This document shows, one piece after another, positions 15,863 to 24,921 of a stretch of DNA of 45,402 bases (within the stretch, counting starts at the first letter, position 1; the number at the start of each line of letters is the position of its first letter). This DNA is from Candidatus Omnitrophota bacterium (GTDB lineage Bacteria; Omnitrophota; Gorgyraeia; JABMRG01), in assembly GCA_013202525.1 (NCBI GenBank), contig JABMQS010000118.1, positions 1 to 45,402 on the forward strand. The letters are read 5' to 3'. The notes below the pieces were generated by a model. The model worked only from the letters and a program-made list of their open reading frames with translations. It did no database searches and had not been told where the DNA came from. The position numbers and the translations under genes are program-made.

Positions 15863-17137
15863 TTATGCTGCGTGTAAATTCTCAATGCCCGCTAAGGTCA
15901 GATCTGATGCGCCCTTATTTGCAGCAACCAATTCCTTTGCGTTCTCACCTAATCTATTGCACAATTCTGTGTCTTCCAAGAGGCGGGTGAGGGCCTCTTT
16001 GAAAGAACCATTATCCTTAACCATTATCGCGGCATCTTTGCTCAAGAAAACAGATGCTATATCACGGAAATTAAAGGTGTGCGGCCCGAATACTATCGGC
16101 CTTGCGAATACGGCCGGCTCTATCATATTCTGTCCGCCCCTTTTTACGAGACTGCCGCCTACAAAGACTATATCAGCGACACTGTAGAACTTCTTAAGTC
16201 CTCCTATAGTGTCGAGAAGGAATATCTCGCCGTGCGTTGATTGAATTATTTTAGAAACACATATTGGCACAAGACCGTGGTTCTGTACTATCTTCTCAAC
16301 TTCGGCGGTGCGTTCAATATGCCGTGGAGCTACTAAGAGCTTTAGGTTTTTATGTCTATCTTTCAGATTTGCGTAACAAGAAATGATGATCTCCTCTTCG
16401 CCGGGATGTGTACTGCCACAGACAAGAAGCTTATCGCTCATCCCTAAGCCTAAAAGGTTTCTTAAATCATGCCTTTCTTCATCAGATGCTGTAACAGGCA
16501 CAGCATTGTCGAACTTCATATTGCCTGAAACCTTTACTTTAGATGGGTCTGCCCCTAATGAGATGATCTTTTCTCTGTCTGACTCAGTCTGCATAAAAAA
16601 GGCCGTTATCTTCCTCAATACAGGCCTTAGCATAACCCTCACAAGGCTATAGCGCCTAAAAGAACCCTCTGAAATCCTGCCATTTACCAATACCATCGGA
16701 ACCTCGCTCCTGCGCGCCTGCCTTATCAGATTAGGCCATATCTCCGTCTCTGTAATAATGAGCATAGACGGCCTGATATGCGATATCACCCTTTTGACTA
16801 TTAAACTTATGTCAAAGGGCAGAAAAAGGACTATCTCATCGCCCTTTGCCTTGGCCTTTGCAACAGCATTTCCTGTCTCAGTTACAGTGGTTATGACTAT
16901 GCGTTTATCGGGAAAACGGTGGCGCAGACGCTCAATAAGGGGTGATACTGCCATGACCTCACCCACGCTTACCGCATGGACCCAGATATTTTCACGCCCC
17001 TTTAATGCCGTGAGCAGCTCCTCAGGATACATCCCAAGGCGCAGGTTCAAGCCCTGCCTCTTTTTTCCTTTAAAAAGAAAGACAGGTATATAAAGAAGAG
17101 CAAATATGATAAAGATCAGATCGTATATTATTCCCAT
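15863..17137 (-). CDS. waaA: 3-deoxy-D-manno-octulosonic acid transferase
   Basis: WaaA/KdtA (GT30) moves Kdo from CMP-Kdo to lipid A precursor at the inner membrane. The protein has 424 residues, as usual. A membrane segment lies at about 4-22; WVHAVSVGEV (52-61) contains the conserved catalytic Glu60; TETEIWPNLI and VLVNGRISEGSFRRY are the next blocks; VCGSTHPGEEEII (about 239-251), LLVAPRHIER and VGGSLVKRGGQNMIEPA form the CMP-binding C-terminal domain. kdsB at the other end of the block makes its donor, and lpxK plus the LpxL-type gene act on the same lipid, so this block holds a coherent part of the Kdo-lipid A pathway. It starts 21 bases after the recombinase gene ends. Confidence 0.96.
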   Translation of the reverse strand: MGIIYDLIFIIFALLYIPVFLFKGKKRQGLNLRLGMYPEELLTALKGRENIWVHAVSVGEVMAVSPLIERLRHRFPDKRIVITTVTETGNAVAKAKAKGDEIVLFLPFDISLIVKRVISHIRPSMLIITETEIWPNLIRQARRSEVPMVLVNGRISEGSFRRYSLVRVMLRPVLRKITAFFMQTESDREKIISLGADPSKVKVSGNMKFDNAVPVTASDEERHDLRNLLGLGMSDKLLVCGSTHPGEEEIIISCYANLKDRHKNLKLLVAPRHIERTAEVEKIVQNHGLVPICVSKIIQSTHGEIFLLDTIGGLKKFYSVADIVFVGGSLVKRGGQNMIEPAVFARPIVFGPHTFNFRDIASVFLSKDAAIMVKDNGSFKEALTRLLEDTELCNRLGENAKELVAANKGASDLTLAGIENLHAA

Positions 17138-17158
17138 ATAGATTTATCTTCTCTAAAA

Positions 17159-18043
17159 TCAAGCTCGAGGATGCGCCTTCTGGTAAACATCCTTAAGCCT
17201 GTCTGTTGTAACGTGCGTGTAGATCTGCGTTGTAGAAAGGTTTGCATGACCCAGGAGTTCCTGCACCACGCGAAGATCCGCTCCCCTGTTTAAGAGATGT
17301 GTTGCAAAGGAGTGGCGCAGCGTGTGGGGCGATATCTTCTCCTGCAGGCTGGTCTTGTGTATATAACGGTCCACTATACGCCTGACAGAGCGGTCTGTTA
17401 AGCGGCCTTTCCTGTTATTCAAAAATAAGACCTTCTTCTTGTCCTGACGCATCTTGGTTGTGGCATCCACATAATTCCTTATGGCCTTAATGGCCTTCTC
17501 GCCTATAGGCGCAAGGCGCTCCTTCTTTCCCTTGCCATATACCTTTATAACCCCTCCGATGAAATCGCAGGCATCTGTATCCATACCAACCAGCTCAGAG
17601 ACCCTCATGCCCGTGCTATACAATGTCTCAAGTATCGCCTTGTCTCTTAAACCCACAGCATCATCGCCGGGCGCCTCAACCAGTTTCGCAACCTCCTTCT
17701 CCTGCATGAAGACCGGAAGCTTCTTCTCCTTCTTTGGCGTAGACATGCCGGCCAGAGGATTGTGCTTAAAGAGGCCTTCCTTTGTAAGAAATCTAAAGAA
17801 ACTCCGCAAGGCTGAAAGGCATCTTGCAATAGAAGCACGGGAGAGCTTTCTCTCTCTGAGGTGCGCAAGAAACTGCCTTATCAGCAGGTAGTCTATCTTT
17901 TCAACCTCTCTATCGCCTAAGAACGCTTGAAACTCCTTGAGGTCTCTTTTGTAATTTGTAACCGTATGAGGCGAGGCCTCTCTCTCTATCTCAAGGTACC
18001 TTATGAACTTATCGATATATCTTTGGATCTGCTTGTCTGCCAA
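17159..18043 (-). CDS. xerC: Tyrosine recombinase XerC/XerD
   Basis: A 294-residue tyrosine recombinase that resolves chromosome dimers at dif during division. The N-terminal SAM-like core-binding domain spans about 1-90 ([12 protein letters not shown]), and the catalytic domain carries STGMRVSEL (Arg147), YGKGKKER (Lys near 171-172), [12 protein letters not shown] (His240, Arg243), [13 protein letters not shown] (His266, nucleophile Tyr275). All six catalytic positions are present. The order dprA-topA-xer here matches the Firmicutes arrangement in which the recombinase is XerC, which is the only basis for choosing C over D. No adjacent attachment site or cargo suggests an integrase role. Confidence 0.92.
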   Translation of the reverse strand: MADKQIQRYIDKFIRYLEIEREASPHTVTNYKRDLKEFQAFLGDREVEKIDYLLIRQFLAHLRERKLSRASIARCLSALRSFFRFLTKEGLFKHNPLAGMSTPKKEKKLPVFMQEKEVAKLVEAPGDDAVGLRDKAILETLYSTGMRVSELVGMDTDACDFIGGVIKVYGKGKKERLAPIGEKAIKAIRNYVDATTKMRQDKKKVLFLNNRKGRLTDRSVRRIVDRYIHKTSLQEKISPHTLRHSFATHLLNRGADLRVVQELLGHANLSTTQIYTHVTTDRLKDVYQKAHPRA

Positions 18044-18071
18044 TCTCTAATCCTTCTTAGAACATTTCCGC

Positions 18072-18099
18072 AGGCGGGACAGGAATGTCCCGCCTATCC
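18072..18099. repeat. Dispersed palindromic repeat, GGCGGGAC variant
   Basis: Arms AGGCGGGAC (18072-18080) and GTCCCGCCT (18087-18095) with loop AGGAAT, followed by ATCC. It occupies the 68-bp gap between topA and xerC. The loop is identical to the copy at 12667 although the stem differs by two compensated positions. Confidence 0.85.
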
Positions 18100-18111
18100 A
18101 AATGCCAAACT

Positions 18112-20283
18112 TTAGTCCTTTTTAGGCGGCTCTGCTGGAGGAGCCTGCTCCGGAAGCTTCCTCGAGGTAAACCTGCAGTCAGGGTAGTTGGAACAGCCAT
18201 AGAAAGGCCCGCGCGTTGAATATCTTTCAAGGAGCTTGCCATTGCAGCCGGGCTGAGGACAGGCCACCTTTGTTGAAAAGGGCTTTGCGTTCTTACAGGT
18301 GGGGTAGTCTGAACAGCTCAGGAACCTGCCGCGGCGCGAATACTTGACCACCATGGGCTTGTTGCATTTGTCGCATATCTCATCAGTGCCTTCGGCCTCT
18401 ATAAGCTCTATCTTGCCATCCTCTGTCCTCTTGGCAGGCTTTGAGTTCTTGCATTTTGGAAAGCCGGAACAGCCCAAAAACGTTCCTCTCCTCGACCAGC
18501 GGAATAGCATCGACTTTCCGCACAGGTCACACTTATAATCTGTGGGGGTCTTTTGCTGTTTCATGTCCTCCATCTTGACGTGTGCCTGAGAAAGGTCCTT
18601 GGCAAAGGGTTCATAGAAATCCTTTAAGACATCCGGCCACTCCATAACGCCTTCCTCGACCTTATCCAGCTCATCCTCCATGCCTGCCGTAAAGCTCACA
18701 TTCAGGATATCCGGAAAATGCTTTACTAGGAGCCTGGTCACCACTATGCCGACCTCTGTCGGATAGTAGTAGCCGTTTCTCCTCTCAACATAATGGCGCT
18801 GGACGATAGTATATATTATCGGGGCGTATGTGCTCGGACGCCCTATGCCCTTCTCCTCCAGCTCCTTTACCAGGGAGGCATCTGAGAATCTGGCCGGCGG
18901 TTTTGTAAAATGCTGTGAAGGCAAAAGCTTCATCAGCTCAAGGAGTTCTCCTACCGTAAGAGCGGGGATATTGATCTTGTCGTCTGATTCAGCATTATCA
19001 TTTAAGCGAAGGAAACCGTCAAAGGCCAACTCGCTCCCGGAAACCCTGAATAGGTACTTCTTATCCTTTTTGGCCTTATCCTCGGCAATAATATCGACGG
19101 TCTTGATCTTAAAGGCTGCCTGGGCCATAAAGCTCTGCAGGAACCTTCTCCAAATAAGTTCATAGAGTTTAAACTGATCCGGGGCCAAGTATTTCTTTAT
19201 CTTATCCGGGGAATTGTACACAGAAGTGGGCCTTATAGCTTCATGCGCTTCCTGAGTCTTCTGCTTTGAGGCCTTTGGCTTTGGCGGGTTTTTGCAGATA
19301 TACTCCTTGCCAAAACTCTTTGTAATATATCCTATTGCCTGGGCCTGGGCCTCCTTGGCAACTCTTGTCGAGTCGGTCCTCATATATGTTATAAGGCCAG
19401 TACTGCCTTCCTCGCCCAGGTCAAGGCCTTCATAGAGCTGCTGGGCGACCCTCATGGTGCGACTCGCGGAAAAACGCAGCTTATTAAACGCCTCCTGCTG
19501 CATTGTGCTGGTGATATACGGGGCCGATGGCCTCCTCAGCTTCTTCTGCTCCTTCAGTCCGGAGACGACAAAGTCCCTTTTCTCCAAAATAGAAACCAGC
19601 TCATCCGCCGCTTCCTTTGAATCTATCCTGGGCTTTTTGCCTTCTATCTGCGCAAGCTTTGCAATAAATCGAGAGGGGCTCTTTAGTTTTGCGAGCTCTG
19701 CCTCTATCTCCCAGTACTCCTTGGCCTTGAAGGCGTTTATCTCATCCTCTCTCTCGACTATCAAACGCAATGCCACAGACTGCACCCTTCCGGCGCTTAA
19801 ACCCCTGCCAACCTTCTCCCACAGCAATGGTGAGAGGCTATAGCCCACTACCCTGTCAAGTATCCTCCTGGCCTGCTGGGCATTGACCTTGTTTATGTCT
19901 ATATCGCGCGGGCTCTTAAAGGCCGCCTCTATGGCAGACTTTGTGATCTCGTGAAACTCCACCCTCATACCCTTCTTGCCGGGCGCGACCAATTCACGCA
20001 TAAGGTGCCAGCTGATAGCCTCGCCTTCCCTGTCCGGGTCGGTTGCCAGATATATCACGGCCTTGCCCTTTGCCTTCTTCTTTAAGTCACTCAGTATCTT
20101 CTTGCGGGATGGTATGACCACATATTTCGGCTTGAAGTTATTCTCTATGTCCACACCCATACCGCTGGACGGCAGGTCTATAAGGTGGCCCATGGAGGAT
20201 GTGACATCATAACCTTTGCCCAAAAACTTGAGCAATGTCCTGCACTTTGCAGGGGACTCCACTATTACGAGTGATTTTTTCAT
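18112..20283 (-). CDS. topA: DNA topoisomerase I
   Basis: Type IA topoisomerase of 723 residues that relaxes negative supercoils. The Toprim domain begins LVIVESPAKCRTL and contains TDPDREGEAI (81-90) for Mg2+ binding; GRVQSVALRLIVERE (about 165-179) and LITYMRTDSTRVA with the active Tyr300 are diagnostic. Three C-terminal four-cysteine zinc fingers follow, starting YKCDLCGKSM, EICDKCNKPM and VACPQPGCNGK, each ending in a GCS-type or SCS-type Pro-x-Cys segment; the count matches many bacterial TopA proteins. A short Pro-rich tail ends the protein. It follows dprA by 51 bases. Confidence 0.97.
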   Translation of the reverse strand: MKKSLVIVESPAKCRTLLKFLGKGYDVTSSMGHLIDLPSSGMGVDIENNFKPKYVVIPSRKKILSDLKKKAKGKAVIYLATDPDREGEAISWHLMRELVAPGKKGMRVEFHEITKSAIEAAFKSPRDIDINKVNAQQARRILDRVVGYSLSPLLWEKVGRGLSAGRVQSVALRLIVEREDEINAFKAKEYWEIEAELAKLKSPSRFIAKLAQIEGKKPRIDSKEAADELVSILEKRDFVVSGLKEQKKLRRPSAPYITSTMQQEAFNKLRFSASRTMRVAQQLYEGLDLGEEGSTGLITYMRTDSTRVAKEAQAQAIGYITKSFGKEYICKNPPKPKASKQKTQEAHEAIRPTSVYNSPDKIKKYLAPDQFKLYELIWRRFLQSFMAQAAFKIKTVDIIAEDKAKKDKKYLFRVSGSELAFDGFLRLNDNAESDDKINIPALTVGELLELMKLLPSQHFTKPPARFSDASLVKELEEKGIGRPSTYAPIIYTIVQRHYVERRNGYYYPTEVGIVVTRLLVKHFPDILNVSFTAGMEDELDKVEEGVMEWPDVLKDFYEPFAKDLSQAHVKMEDMKQQKTPTDYKCDLCGKSMLFRWSRRGTFLGCSGFPKCKNSKPAKRTEDGKIELIEAEGTDEICDKCNKPMVVKYSRRGRFLSCSDYPTCKNAKPFSTKVACPQPGCNGKLLERYSTRGPFYGCSNYPDCRFTSRKLPEQAPPAEPPKKD

Positions 20284-20334
20284 ATCCGTTTATACGTATC
20301 CTTATTTTTGCGCATCCTGCCAACTCCTTCTCTT

Positions 20335-21414
20335 TTACGCTCTTATGTAGAGCTTGCCTGGGAGTTGTTTCACAAGGCCTTTCATCTCCAGGTCAAGAAG
20401 CAGCCTCTTCGTCTGCTTGGCCTCTATTGATGCTGTTTCTATTAGTGTATCTATATCGAACGGTTCCTCTGAAAGAAGTCCGTAGATACTCTTTTCAGAG
20501 GGATCGGTTAGATTTATTGCCTGAGTGGCCTTGCCGTCAGAAGAAGGCCTGATCTCTTCTAAGATATCAGCCGCGCTCTCTGCGAGCTTTGCGCCTTCCC
20601 GTATCAGGTTGTTTGTGCCGCAGGATGTGATCGAGCCCGCAGCACCGGGAACCGAAAAGACACTGCGGCCCTGTTCGAGTGCAAAGTCCGCTGTTATAAG
20701 AGAACCGCTCCTTCTGGCTGCCTCTACTACAACCACGCCCTTTGTAAGGCCGCTTATCACCCTGTTGCGCCTTGGGAAATTCTCTTTATGCGGGGGCATC
20801 TCCATGGGAAACTCCGAAACCAGCGCACCATTCTTAATGATCTCATCCGAGAGCTTTTTGTTTTCCGGCGGATAGACAGAGGCCAGGCCGTTTCCCAGGA
20901 CCGCTATGGTCCTGCCTCCGCCTGCTATAGCACCCTTGTGAGAAGCAGTATCTATTCCCCTCGCCATACCGGAGACCACTGTTACACCGTAAGGTGCGAG
21001 CTGCCCTGCAAGCTTCTCCGCGGTCATTAAACCATAAAGGCTTGCTCTTCTTGAACCGACGATCGCTATCGCGATACTATCGGGGCTATAGAGCCTTCCC
21101 TTTATATAAAGAACAATAGGCGGGTCATATATCTCTTTTAGATCCGCCGGGTAGGCATCATCAAATACGGTCAAGACCTCTACGCCATGATCCCTGATAA
21201 GTGCCGTCTCCCTGTCAATATCGCAATTATTCTTAGCGCCTATTATGGACTGCGCAACTACTGCACCAATACCCCTTACCCCTCGGAGGCGGTGTGCGGG
21301 TGCCTTAAGGATAGCAGCTGTAGTCTTAAACTCCTCAAGGAGGGCCTTTAGCCTTATGTAACCTACCTCCTGCAGCATGTTGAGCAGGATAAGGTCTCTG
21401 GTAATATTTGTCAT
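20335..21414 (-). CDS. dprA: DNA processing protein DprA
   Basis: DprA (Smf) binds single-stranded DNA taken up in transformation and loads RecA. The 359-residue protein has an N-terminal helix-hairpin-helix/SAM-like part (LRGVRGIGAVVAQSI), then the Rossmann-like core with IVGSRRASLYGL (about 119-130), VVSGMARGIDTASHKGAI (about 146-163), VLGNGLASVYPPEN, FPRRNRVISGL and SGSLITADFALEQGR, and a C-terminal winged-helix segment (about 295-359, EKSIYGLLSEEPFDIDTLIE). Together with the type IV filament genes and prepilin peptidase in this window it makes natural DNA uptake conceivable, but no ComEA or ComEC is seen here. Confidence 0.95.
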   Translation of the reverse strand: MTNITRDLILLNMLQEVGYIRLKALLEEFKTTAAILKAPAHRLRGVRGIGAVVAQSIIGAKNNCDIDRETALIRDHGVEVLTVFDDAYPADLKEIYDPPIVLYIKGRLYSPDSIAIAIVGSRRASLYGLMTAEKLAGQLAPYGVTVVSGMARGIDTASHKGAIAGGGRTIAVLGNGLASVYPPENKKLSDEIIKNGALVSEFPMEMPPHKENFPRRNRVISGLTKGVVVVEAARRSGSLITADFALEQGRSVFSVPGAAGSITSCGTNNLIREGAKLAESAADILEEIRPSSDGKATQAINLTDPSEKSIYGLLSEEPFDIDTLIETASIEAKQTKRLLLDLEMKGLVKQLPGKLYIRA

Positions 21415-21418
21415 TGTT

Positions 21419-21495
21419 TAGTTGGGAGCTGGGAGTTGGGAGTTGGGAGTTAAAAAAACCAAACTCCGAACTCCAGACTCCAGACTCCGATCTCC
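21419..21495. repeat. Inverted repeat with heptad tandem arms (GGGAGTT / AACTCCx)
   Basis: The left arm (21420-21451) is four 7-bp units of TGGGAGT/C type, the right arm (21461-21495) about five units of ACTCCRR type, separated by an A-rich spacer. The arms are complementary, so the region can fold in several registers. It fills the 85-bp aroK-dprA gap. Confidence 0.85.
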
Positions 21496-21499
21496 TGTC

Positions 21500-22036
21500 T
21501 TACGCGAAAATAAGGTGTCTCTTCTCAGACTCTGACTCCTGCATAATCTTGAGTATCTCATCCGCAGCCTCATCCGGTGTAATATCAGATGTCTCTATAA
21601 CATGGTCAGCACGTTTGTAATACTCTTTACGCCTTCCTAGAAGTTCCTTTATCTCATGGAGCGGATCCTCGACCTGAAGAAGCGGCCTGTGGCCGCAGGC
21701 CCTGGTCCTCTCCAGGATCACATCCGGGGTCGCGGTAAGACAAAATATGGTGCCGTGGTCTTTAAGCCGTCTGATATTCTGTTCGTCTATAACCACGCCG
21801 CCGCCTGCGTCTACAACGACGTTCTTATCCTTTGCGGCAGAGGCCACCATCTGGGATTCTATCTTCCTGAAACGTACCTCTCCATCCTCTTCAAAGATAC
21901 GCGAGATGGGCTTTCCCACCTTCCACTCTATCATATCGTCGATACATAGGCGCTGCCACTTGAGGCGCGAGGCAAGGACCTTGCTCACCGCTGTCTTGCC
22001 GGTTCCCATAAATCCCACAATGACTATGTTTTTCAT
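21500..22036 (-). CDS. aroK: Shikimate kinase
   Basis: Phosphorylates shikimate at the 3-hydroxyl with ATP, in the cytosol. The 178-residue protein has the P-loop GFMGTGKTA (8-16), substrate-binding Asp34 in IDDMIE, Arg56 in VRFRKIE (54-60 region), the glycine-rich DAGGGVV (76-82), and the lid Arg117 in GHRPLL. The last about 12 residues (ESESEKRHLIFA) extend a little beyond the usual end. It follows aroC by 19 bases; aroE lies two genes further upstream, so three shikimate-pathway genes are grouped. Confidence 0.95.
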   Translation of the reverse strand: MKNIVIVGFMGTGKTAVSKVLASRLKWQRLCIDDMIEWKVGKPISRIFEEDGEVRFRKIESQMVASAAKDKNVVVDAGGGVVIDEQNIRRLKDHGTIFCLTATPDVILERTRACGHRPLLQVEDPLHEIKELLGRRKEYYKRADHVIETSDITPDEAADEILKIMQESESEKRHLIFA

Positions 22037-22055
22037 ATTTAGTCTCCAGACTGGC

Positions 22056-23174
22056 TCAAAGCTTCAAGGCCCTCATATAGCCCTTGTAATTTCTCATGGT
22101 CTCGCCTATAGAATCGCCGCCAAACTTCTCCATCACAGCCTGCGCAAGTATAAACGCCGTACTATTCTCCCCGACTACAGAAGCGGCGACTATCGCGCAG
22201 ATATCCGAGCGCTCTACAGCGGCCTTACTCGGGGCCTTCTTCTTTATATCGATAGAGTCGAGCGGCTTCATGAGTGTTGATATCGGTTTCATGGCACAGG
22301 TTACAAGCAGGGGCTCACCATTGGTCATGCCGCCTTCGACGCCGCCCGCATTATTCCTCTTGCGCGTAATCTTTTTGCCCTGAATGGCTATAGGGTCGTG
22401 AAACTGTGAGCCAAAGAGCCTCGCGCCTTCAAAACCAAGGCCAAACTCGACCCCTTTGACAGCCTGTATTGACATGAGCTCACCCGCAAGGCGTGCGTCG
22501 ATCTTGCGGTCAAAATGCATACAACTGCCCAATCCCGGAGGCACATTCAATGCTATGATCTCAAAACCTCCGCCGACAGTATCACCCTTCTCCTTTGCCT
22601 GCTCGATCCTGCGTATCATAAGCCTCTCGGCATACTTGTCTGCACAGTTTAAGGACGACTTAGAGGCATTGCGGGCAATATCCTTAACAGACAGATGGCC
22701 TGTCTGCGCATCCACGCTGCACAAATATGTGGTGTGACTTATGACATCTATGCCGAACTCTGCCAGGAAGCCCTTGCATATAGCTCCTACGGCAACCCTT
22801 ACCGCTGTCTCTCTGGCGCTTGCCCGCTCCAATATATCCCTTGCGTCTTGGGTATCATACTTCAATATGCCTGCCAGGTCCGCATGTCCGGGGCGCGGAC
22901 ATGTAACCTGAGCGAGCTTGTCTATCTTGAAGTCCTTATTCTTTATCAAAAGCGCTATCGGGCTTCCCAGGCTATGGCCCTTTCTTAAGCCTGAAATGAT
23001 CTCGACCTTATCAGACTCTATCTCCATCCTTTTTCCGCGGCCATAACCGGATTGGCGCCGCTTGAGTTCTCCATCTATCTCTTTTGTGTTGAGCTTCAGG
23101 CCTGCGGGCAGTCCTTCCAGTATTGCAACCAGGGCCTTTCCGTGCGACTCACCAGCCGTCAAATAACGTAACAT
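22056..23174 (-). CDS. aroC: Chorismate synthase
   Basis: Converts 5-enolpyruvylshikimate-3-phosphate to chorismate using reduced FMN. The protein of 372 residues starts MLRYLTAGESHGKALVAIL, with the conserved His11, and has RRQSGYGRGKRMEIE, RPGHADLAG, RASARETAVRVAVGAI, GGVEGGMTNGEPL and MKPISTL, all family hallmarks. The ATG at 23174 is preceded by AAGGAGGATAAG, which is itself made of the last codons and stop of pilD one base away, so translation of aroC is probably coupled to pilD. The longer open frame upstream is the 3' end of pilD in another frame. Confidence 0.96.
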   Translation of the reverse strand: MLRYLTAGESHGKALVAILEGLPAGLKLNTKEIDGELKRRQSGYGRGKRMEIESDKVEIISGLRKGHSLGSPIALLIKNKDFKIDKLAQVTCPRPGHADLAGILKYDTQDARDILERASARETAVRVAVGAICKGFLAEFGIDVISHTTYLCSVDAQTGHLSVKDIARNASKSSLNCADKYAERLMIRRIEQAKEKGDTVGGGFEIIALNVPPGLGSCMHFDRKIDARLAGELMSIQAVKGVEFGLGFEGARLFGSQFHDPIAIQGKKITRKRNNAGGVEGGMTNGEPLLVTCAMKPISTLMKPLDSIDIKKKAPSKAAVERSDICAIVAASVVGENSTAFILAQAVMEKFGGDSIGETMRNYKGYMRALKL

Positions 23175-23175
23175 C

Positions 23176-23961
23176 TTATCCTCCTTGTATAAAACGTAAG
23201 ATATCATTGCCCCATAAGATGGCCACAACCGCTGCCAGCGAAAGATACGGCCCGTATGGGATTATCTCGGCTTTGTATTTGATCTTCATGATCAACCCTA
23301 CACCGGCGCCGAAGAACGGCGCTATAAAATATATAAGGACAACATACTTAAGGCCCACAAAGGCGCCTATCATGGCCAGAAACTTCACATCCCCGCCGCC
23401 CATGGCCTCCTTCTTAAACATGAACTTCCCTAAGACGCCTGTAAGGTATATCAGTAACCCGCCTGCCAAGAGCCCGAGGCCTGAAGCAAGCAATGACCTC
23501 AACCTGCCTGAGGCACCGTGCAGCTGCGGGAAAAGAAGGCTAAGGAGAAGGCCCAGCACCATGCCGCCATATGTTATCTCATCCGGTATGATCTGGTGTT
23601 CAAAATCTATAAAGGTGGCCACGATCATGCCGCAGGCAAGAACTATATATGAAAAACTGCTTATACCGACTCCGAGCTGGCTTAAAAAAAGGACAAAGAC
23701 GCCTGCTGTCAAAAGCTCAACGATCATATACCTGGGTGATATCCTCTCCTTACAATAACGGCACCTGGCCCCGAGTATGATAAAACTCAGCACAGGTATA
23801 TTATCATACCAGGCAATCGCATGCTTACAGCGAGGGCAGTGCGACGGCGGGTTCACCACCGATCTCGAGCCGGGCATGCGGCATATGCATACATTCAGGA
23901 AACTGCCTACTATTAATCCGAATATGATGGCAAGAATGAGTACTGCTATATTCATCTGCAT
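23176..23961 (-). CDS. pilD: Type IV prepilin peptidase / N-methyltransferase
   Basis: A polytopic inner-membrane aspartic protease that cleaves the leader of type IV pilins and methylates the new N-terminus. The 261-residue protein has GSFLNVCICRMP near the start, two CxxC pairs (about Cys42/45 and Cys67/70) of the cytoplasmic zinc-binding methyltransferase loop, and the catalytic aspartates in FIDFEHQIIPD (about Asp119) and GGGDVKF (about Asp191). About seven hydrophobic segments follow. The frame is open up to 24012, but that part is encoded by a palindromic repeat; starts at 23961 (MQMN) or 23955 (MN) fit the family, with AAGGAG upstream. Its likely substrate is the pilin encoded at 36948-37313. 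It is embedded between aroE and aroC. Confidence 0.95.
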   Translation of the reverse strand: MQMNIAVLILAIIFGLIVGSFLNVCICRMPGSRSVVNPPSHCPRCKHAIAWYDNIPVLSFIILGARCRYCKERISPRYMIVELLTAGVFVLFLSQLGVGISSFSYIVLACGMIVATFIDFEHQIIPDEITYGGMVLGLLLSLLFPQLHGASGRLRSLLASGLGLLAGGLLIYLTGVLGKFMFKKEAMGGGDVKFLAMIGAFVGLKYVVLIYFIAPFFGAGVGLIMKIKYKAEIIPYGPYLSLAAVVAILWGNDILRFIQGG

Positions 23962-23983
23962 AAATTCTGCTGTTGAGCTCCTT

Positions 23984-24044
23984 GGATAGCCGGGACATTC
24001 TTGTCCCGGCATCAGTAGGCGGGACTAGAAAGTCCCGCCTATCC
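23984..24044. repeat. Dispersed palindromic repeat, double-hairpin copy
   Basis: GGATAG (23984-23989) and CTATCC (24039-24044) bracket two hairpins: GCCGGGAC/GTCCCGGC at 23989-24010 with loop ATTCTT, and AGGCGGGACT/AGTCCCGCCT at 24017-24040 with loop AGAA. The copy contains one stem of each variant side by side. It lies in the gap between aroE and pilD. Confidence 0.88.
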
Positions 24045-24054
24045 AACATGAAGT

Positions 24055-24909
24055 TTAACGTTTTATATTATCGAGCAGTGTTCTTTTCATCAGTGAGACC
24101 GGTGCCTTCTTCCTGGTCCACATCTCAAAAGCGATAGCGCCCTGGTACAAAAGCATGCCCACGCCGCCGCATGCGGTGATCCCTTTTTTCTTAGCTGCCT
24201 TGATGAGCCTCGTCTCCAGAGGCGTATATACTATATCGTAGACCTTAAGACCATTATGGAGCAGTTTGACATCGATAGGCAGCTTATCCTTCTTCTTCAT
24301 GCCTAAAGGCGTGCAGTTTACAAGAAGCCGGCAGTCCTTAATGACCTTTGGCATATCCTTAGCCTTGCAAAAAGACGCCTCACAGCCTCTAAAACAGCTC
24401 TTTATATTCCTTGCCAGCGAGCTGGCCCTGCCTGGAATAATGTCGTATATGTGGATCTTCTTTGCGCCTTTATTGGCAAGCCCGAATGCCACAGCCCTTG
24501 CCGCGCCTCCGGCGCCCAGGATAAGGATCTCCTTGTTCCTGGGATCGAACCTAAGTTCTTCTTTCAGGCTTCTTATAAACCCCTGATGGTCTGTATTTGA
24601 ACCTTTAAGCCTGTTGTTTTTAAGGATTACCGTATTGACCGCGCCTATCTTTTTGGCAACAGGCTCTATTGCATCAAGGTATCTTATGCATTCAGATTTA
24701 AAGGGGATGGTTATATTAAAGCCCGAGATGCCGGCATCTTTTAGAGAAGCTATCGCCGCCTTGAGCCTGCCCCTTCTTACCGGAAGCGGCAGATACGCTG
24801 CCTTTATCTTGAGCCTCCTGAATGCCGCATTATGCATATAAGGGGATAGGCTGTGCTCCACAGGGCAGCCTATGATACCGAAAAGCCTGCTTGAGGATTT
24901 CTTTGTCAT
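24055..24909 (-). CDS. aroE: Shikimate dehydrogenase
   Basis: NADPH-dependent reduction of 3-dehydroshikimate to shikimate. The 284-residue protein shows IIGCPVEHSLSPYMHNAAF (12-30) for substrate binding, GFNITIPFK (63-71) with catalytic Lys71, AVNTVI and GSNTDHQGF (Asp107), the nucleotide-binding loop LGAGGAARAVAFGL (131-144), NCTPLGM, and DIVYTPLETRLIKAAKKKG. GGVGMLLYQGAIAFEMWT near the C-terminus is also typical. An AGGA element precedes the ATG. A 136-bp gap rich in palindromes separates it from leuA. Confidence 0.95.
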   Translation of the reverse strand: MTKKSSSRLFGIIGCPVEHSLSPYMHNAAFRRLKIKAAYLPLPVRRGRLKAAIASLKDAGISGFNITIPFKSECIRYLDAIEPVAKKIGAVNTVILKNNRLKGSNTDHQGFIRSLKEELRFDPRNKEILILGAGGAARAVAFGLANKGAKKIHIYDIIPGRASSLARNIKSCFRGCEASFCKAKDMPKVIKDCRLLVNCTPLGMKKKDKLPIDVKLLHNGLKVYDIVYTPLETRLIKAAKKKGITACGGVGMLLYQGAIAFEMWTRKKAPVSLMKRTLLDNIKR

Positions 24910-24921
24910 AATGTCCTGTCT

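Noticed and set aside
17159..18043. Integrase of a mobile island
   Set aside because: The gene is chromosomal Xer by length and by the dprA-topA-xer order; no attachment sites, tRNA or cargo genes are seen.
18057..18242. Small minus-strand ORF at the end of topA
   Set aside because: It is an alternative frame of the topA 3' end plus a palindromic repeat; no ribosome binding site or family features.
23962..24012. Longer N-terminus of PilD
   Set aside because: The extra residues are encoded by the palindromic repeat and have no counterpart in the family.
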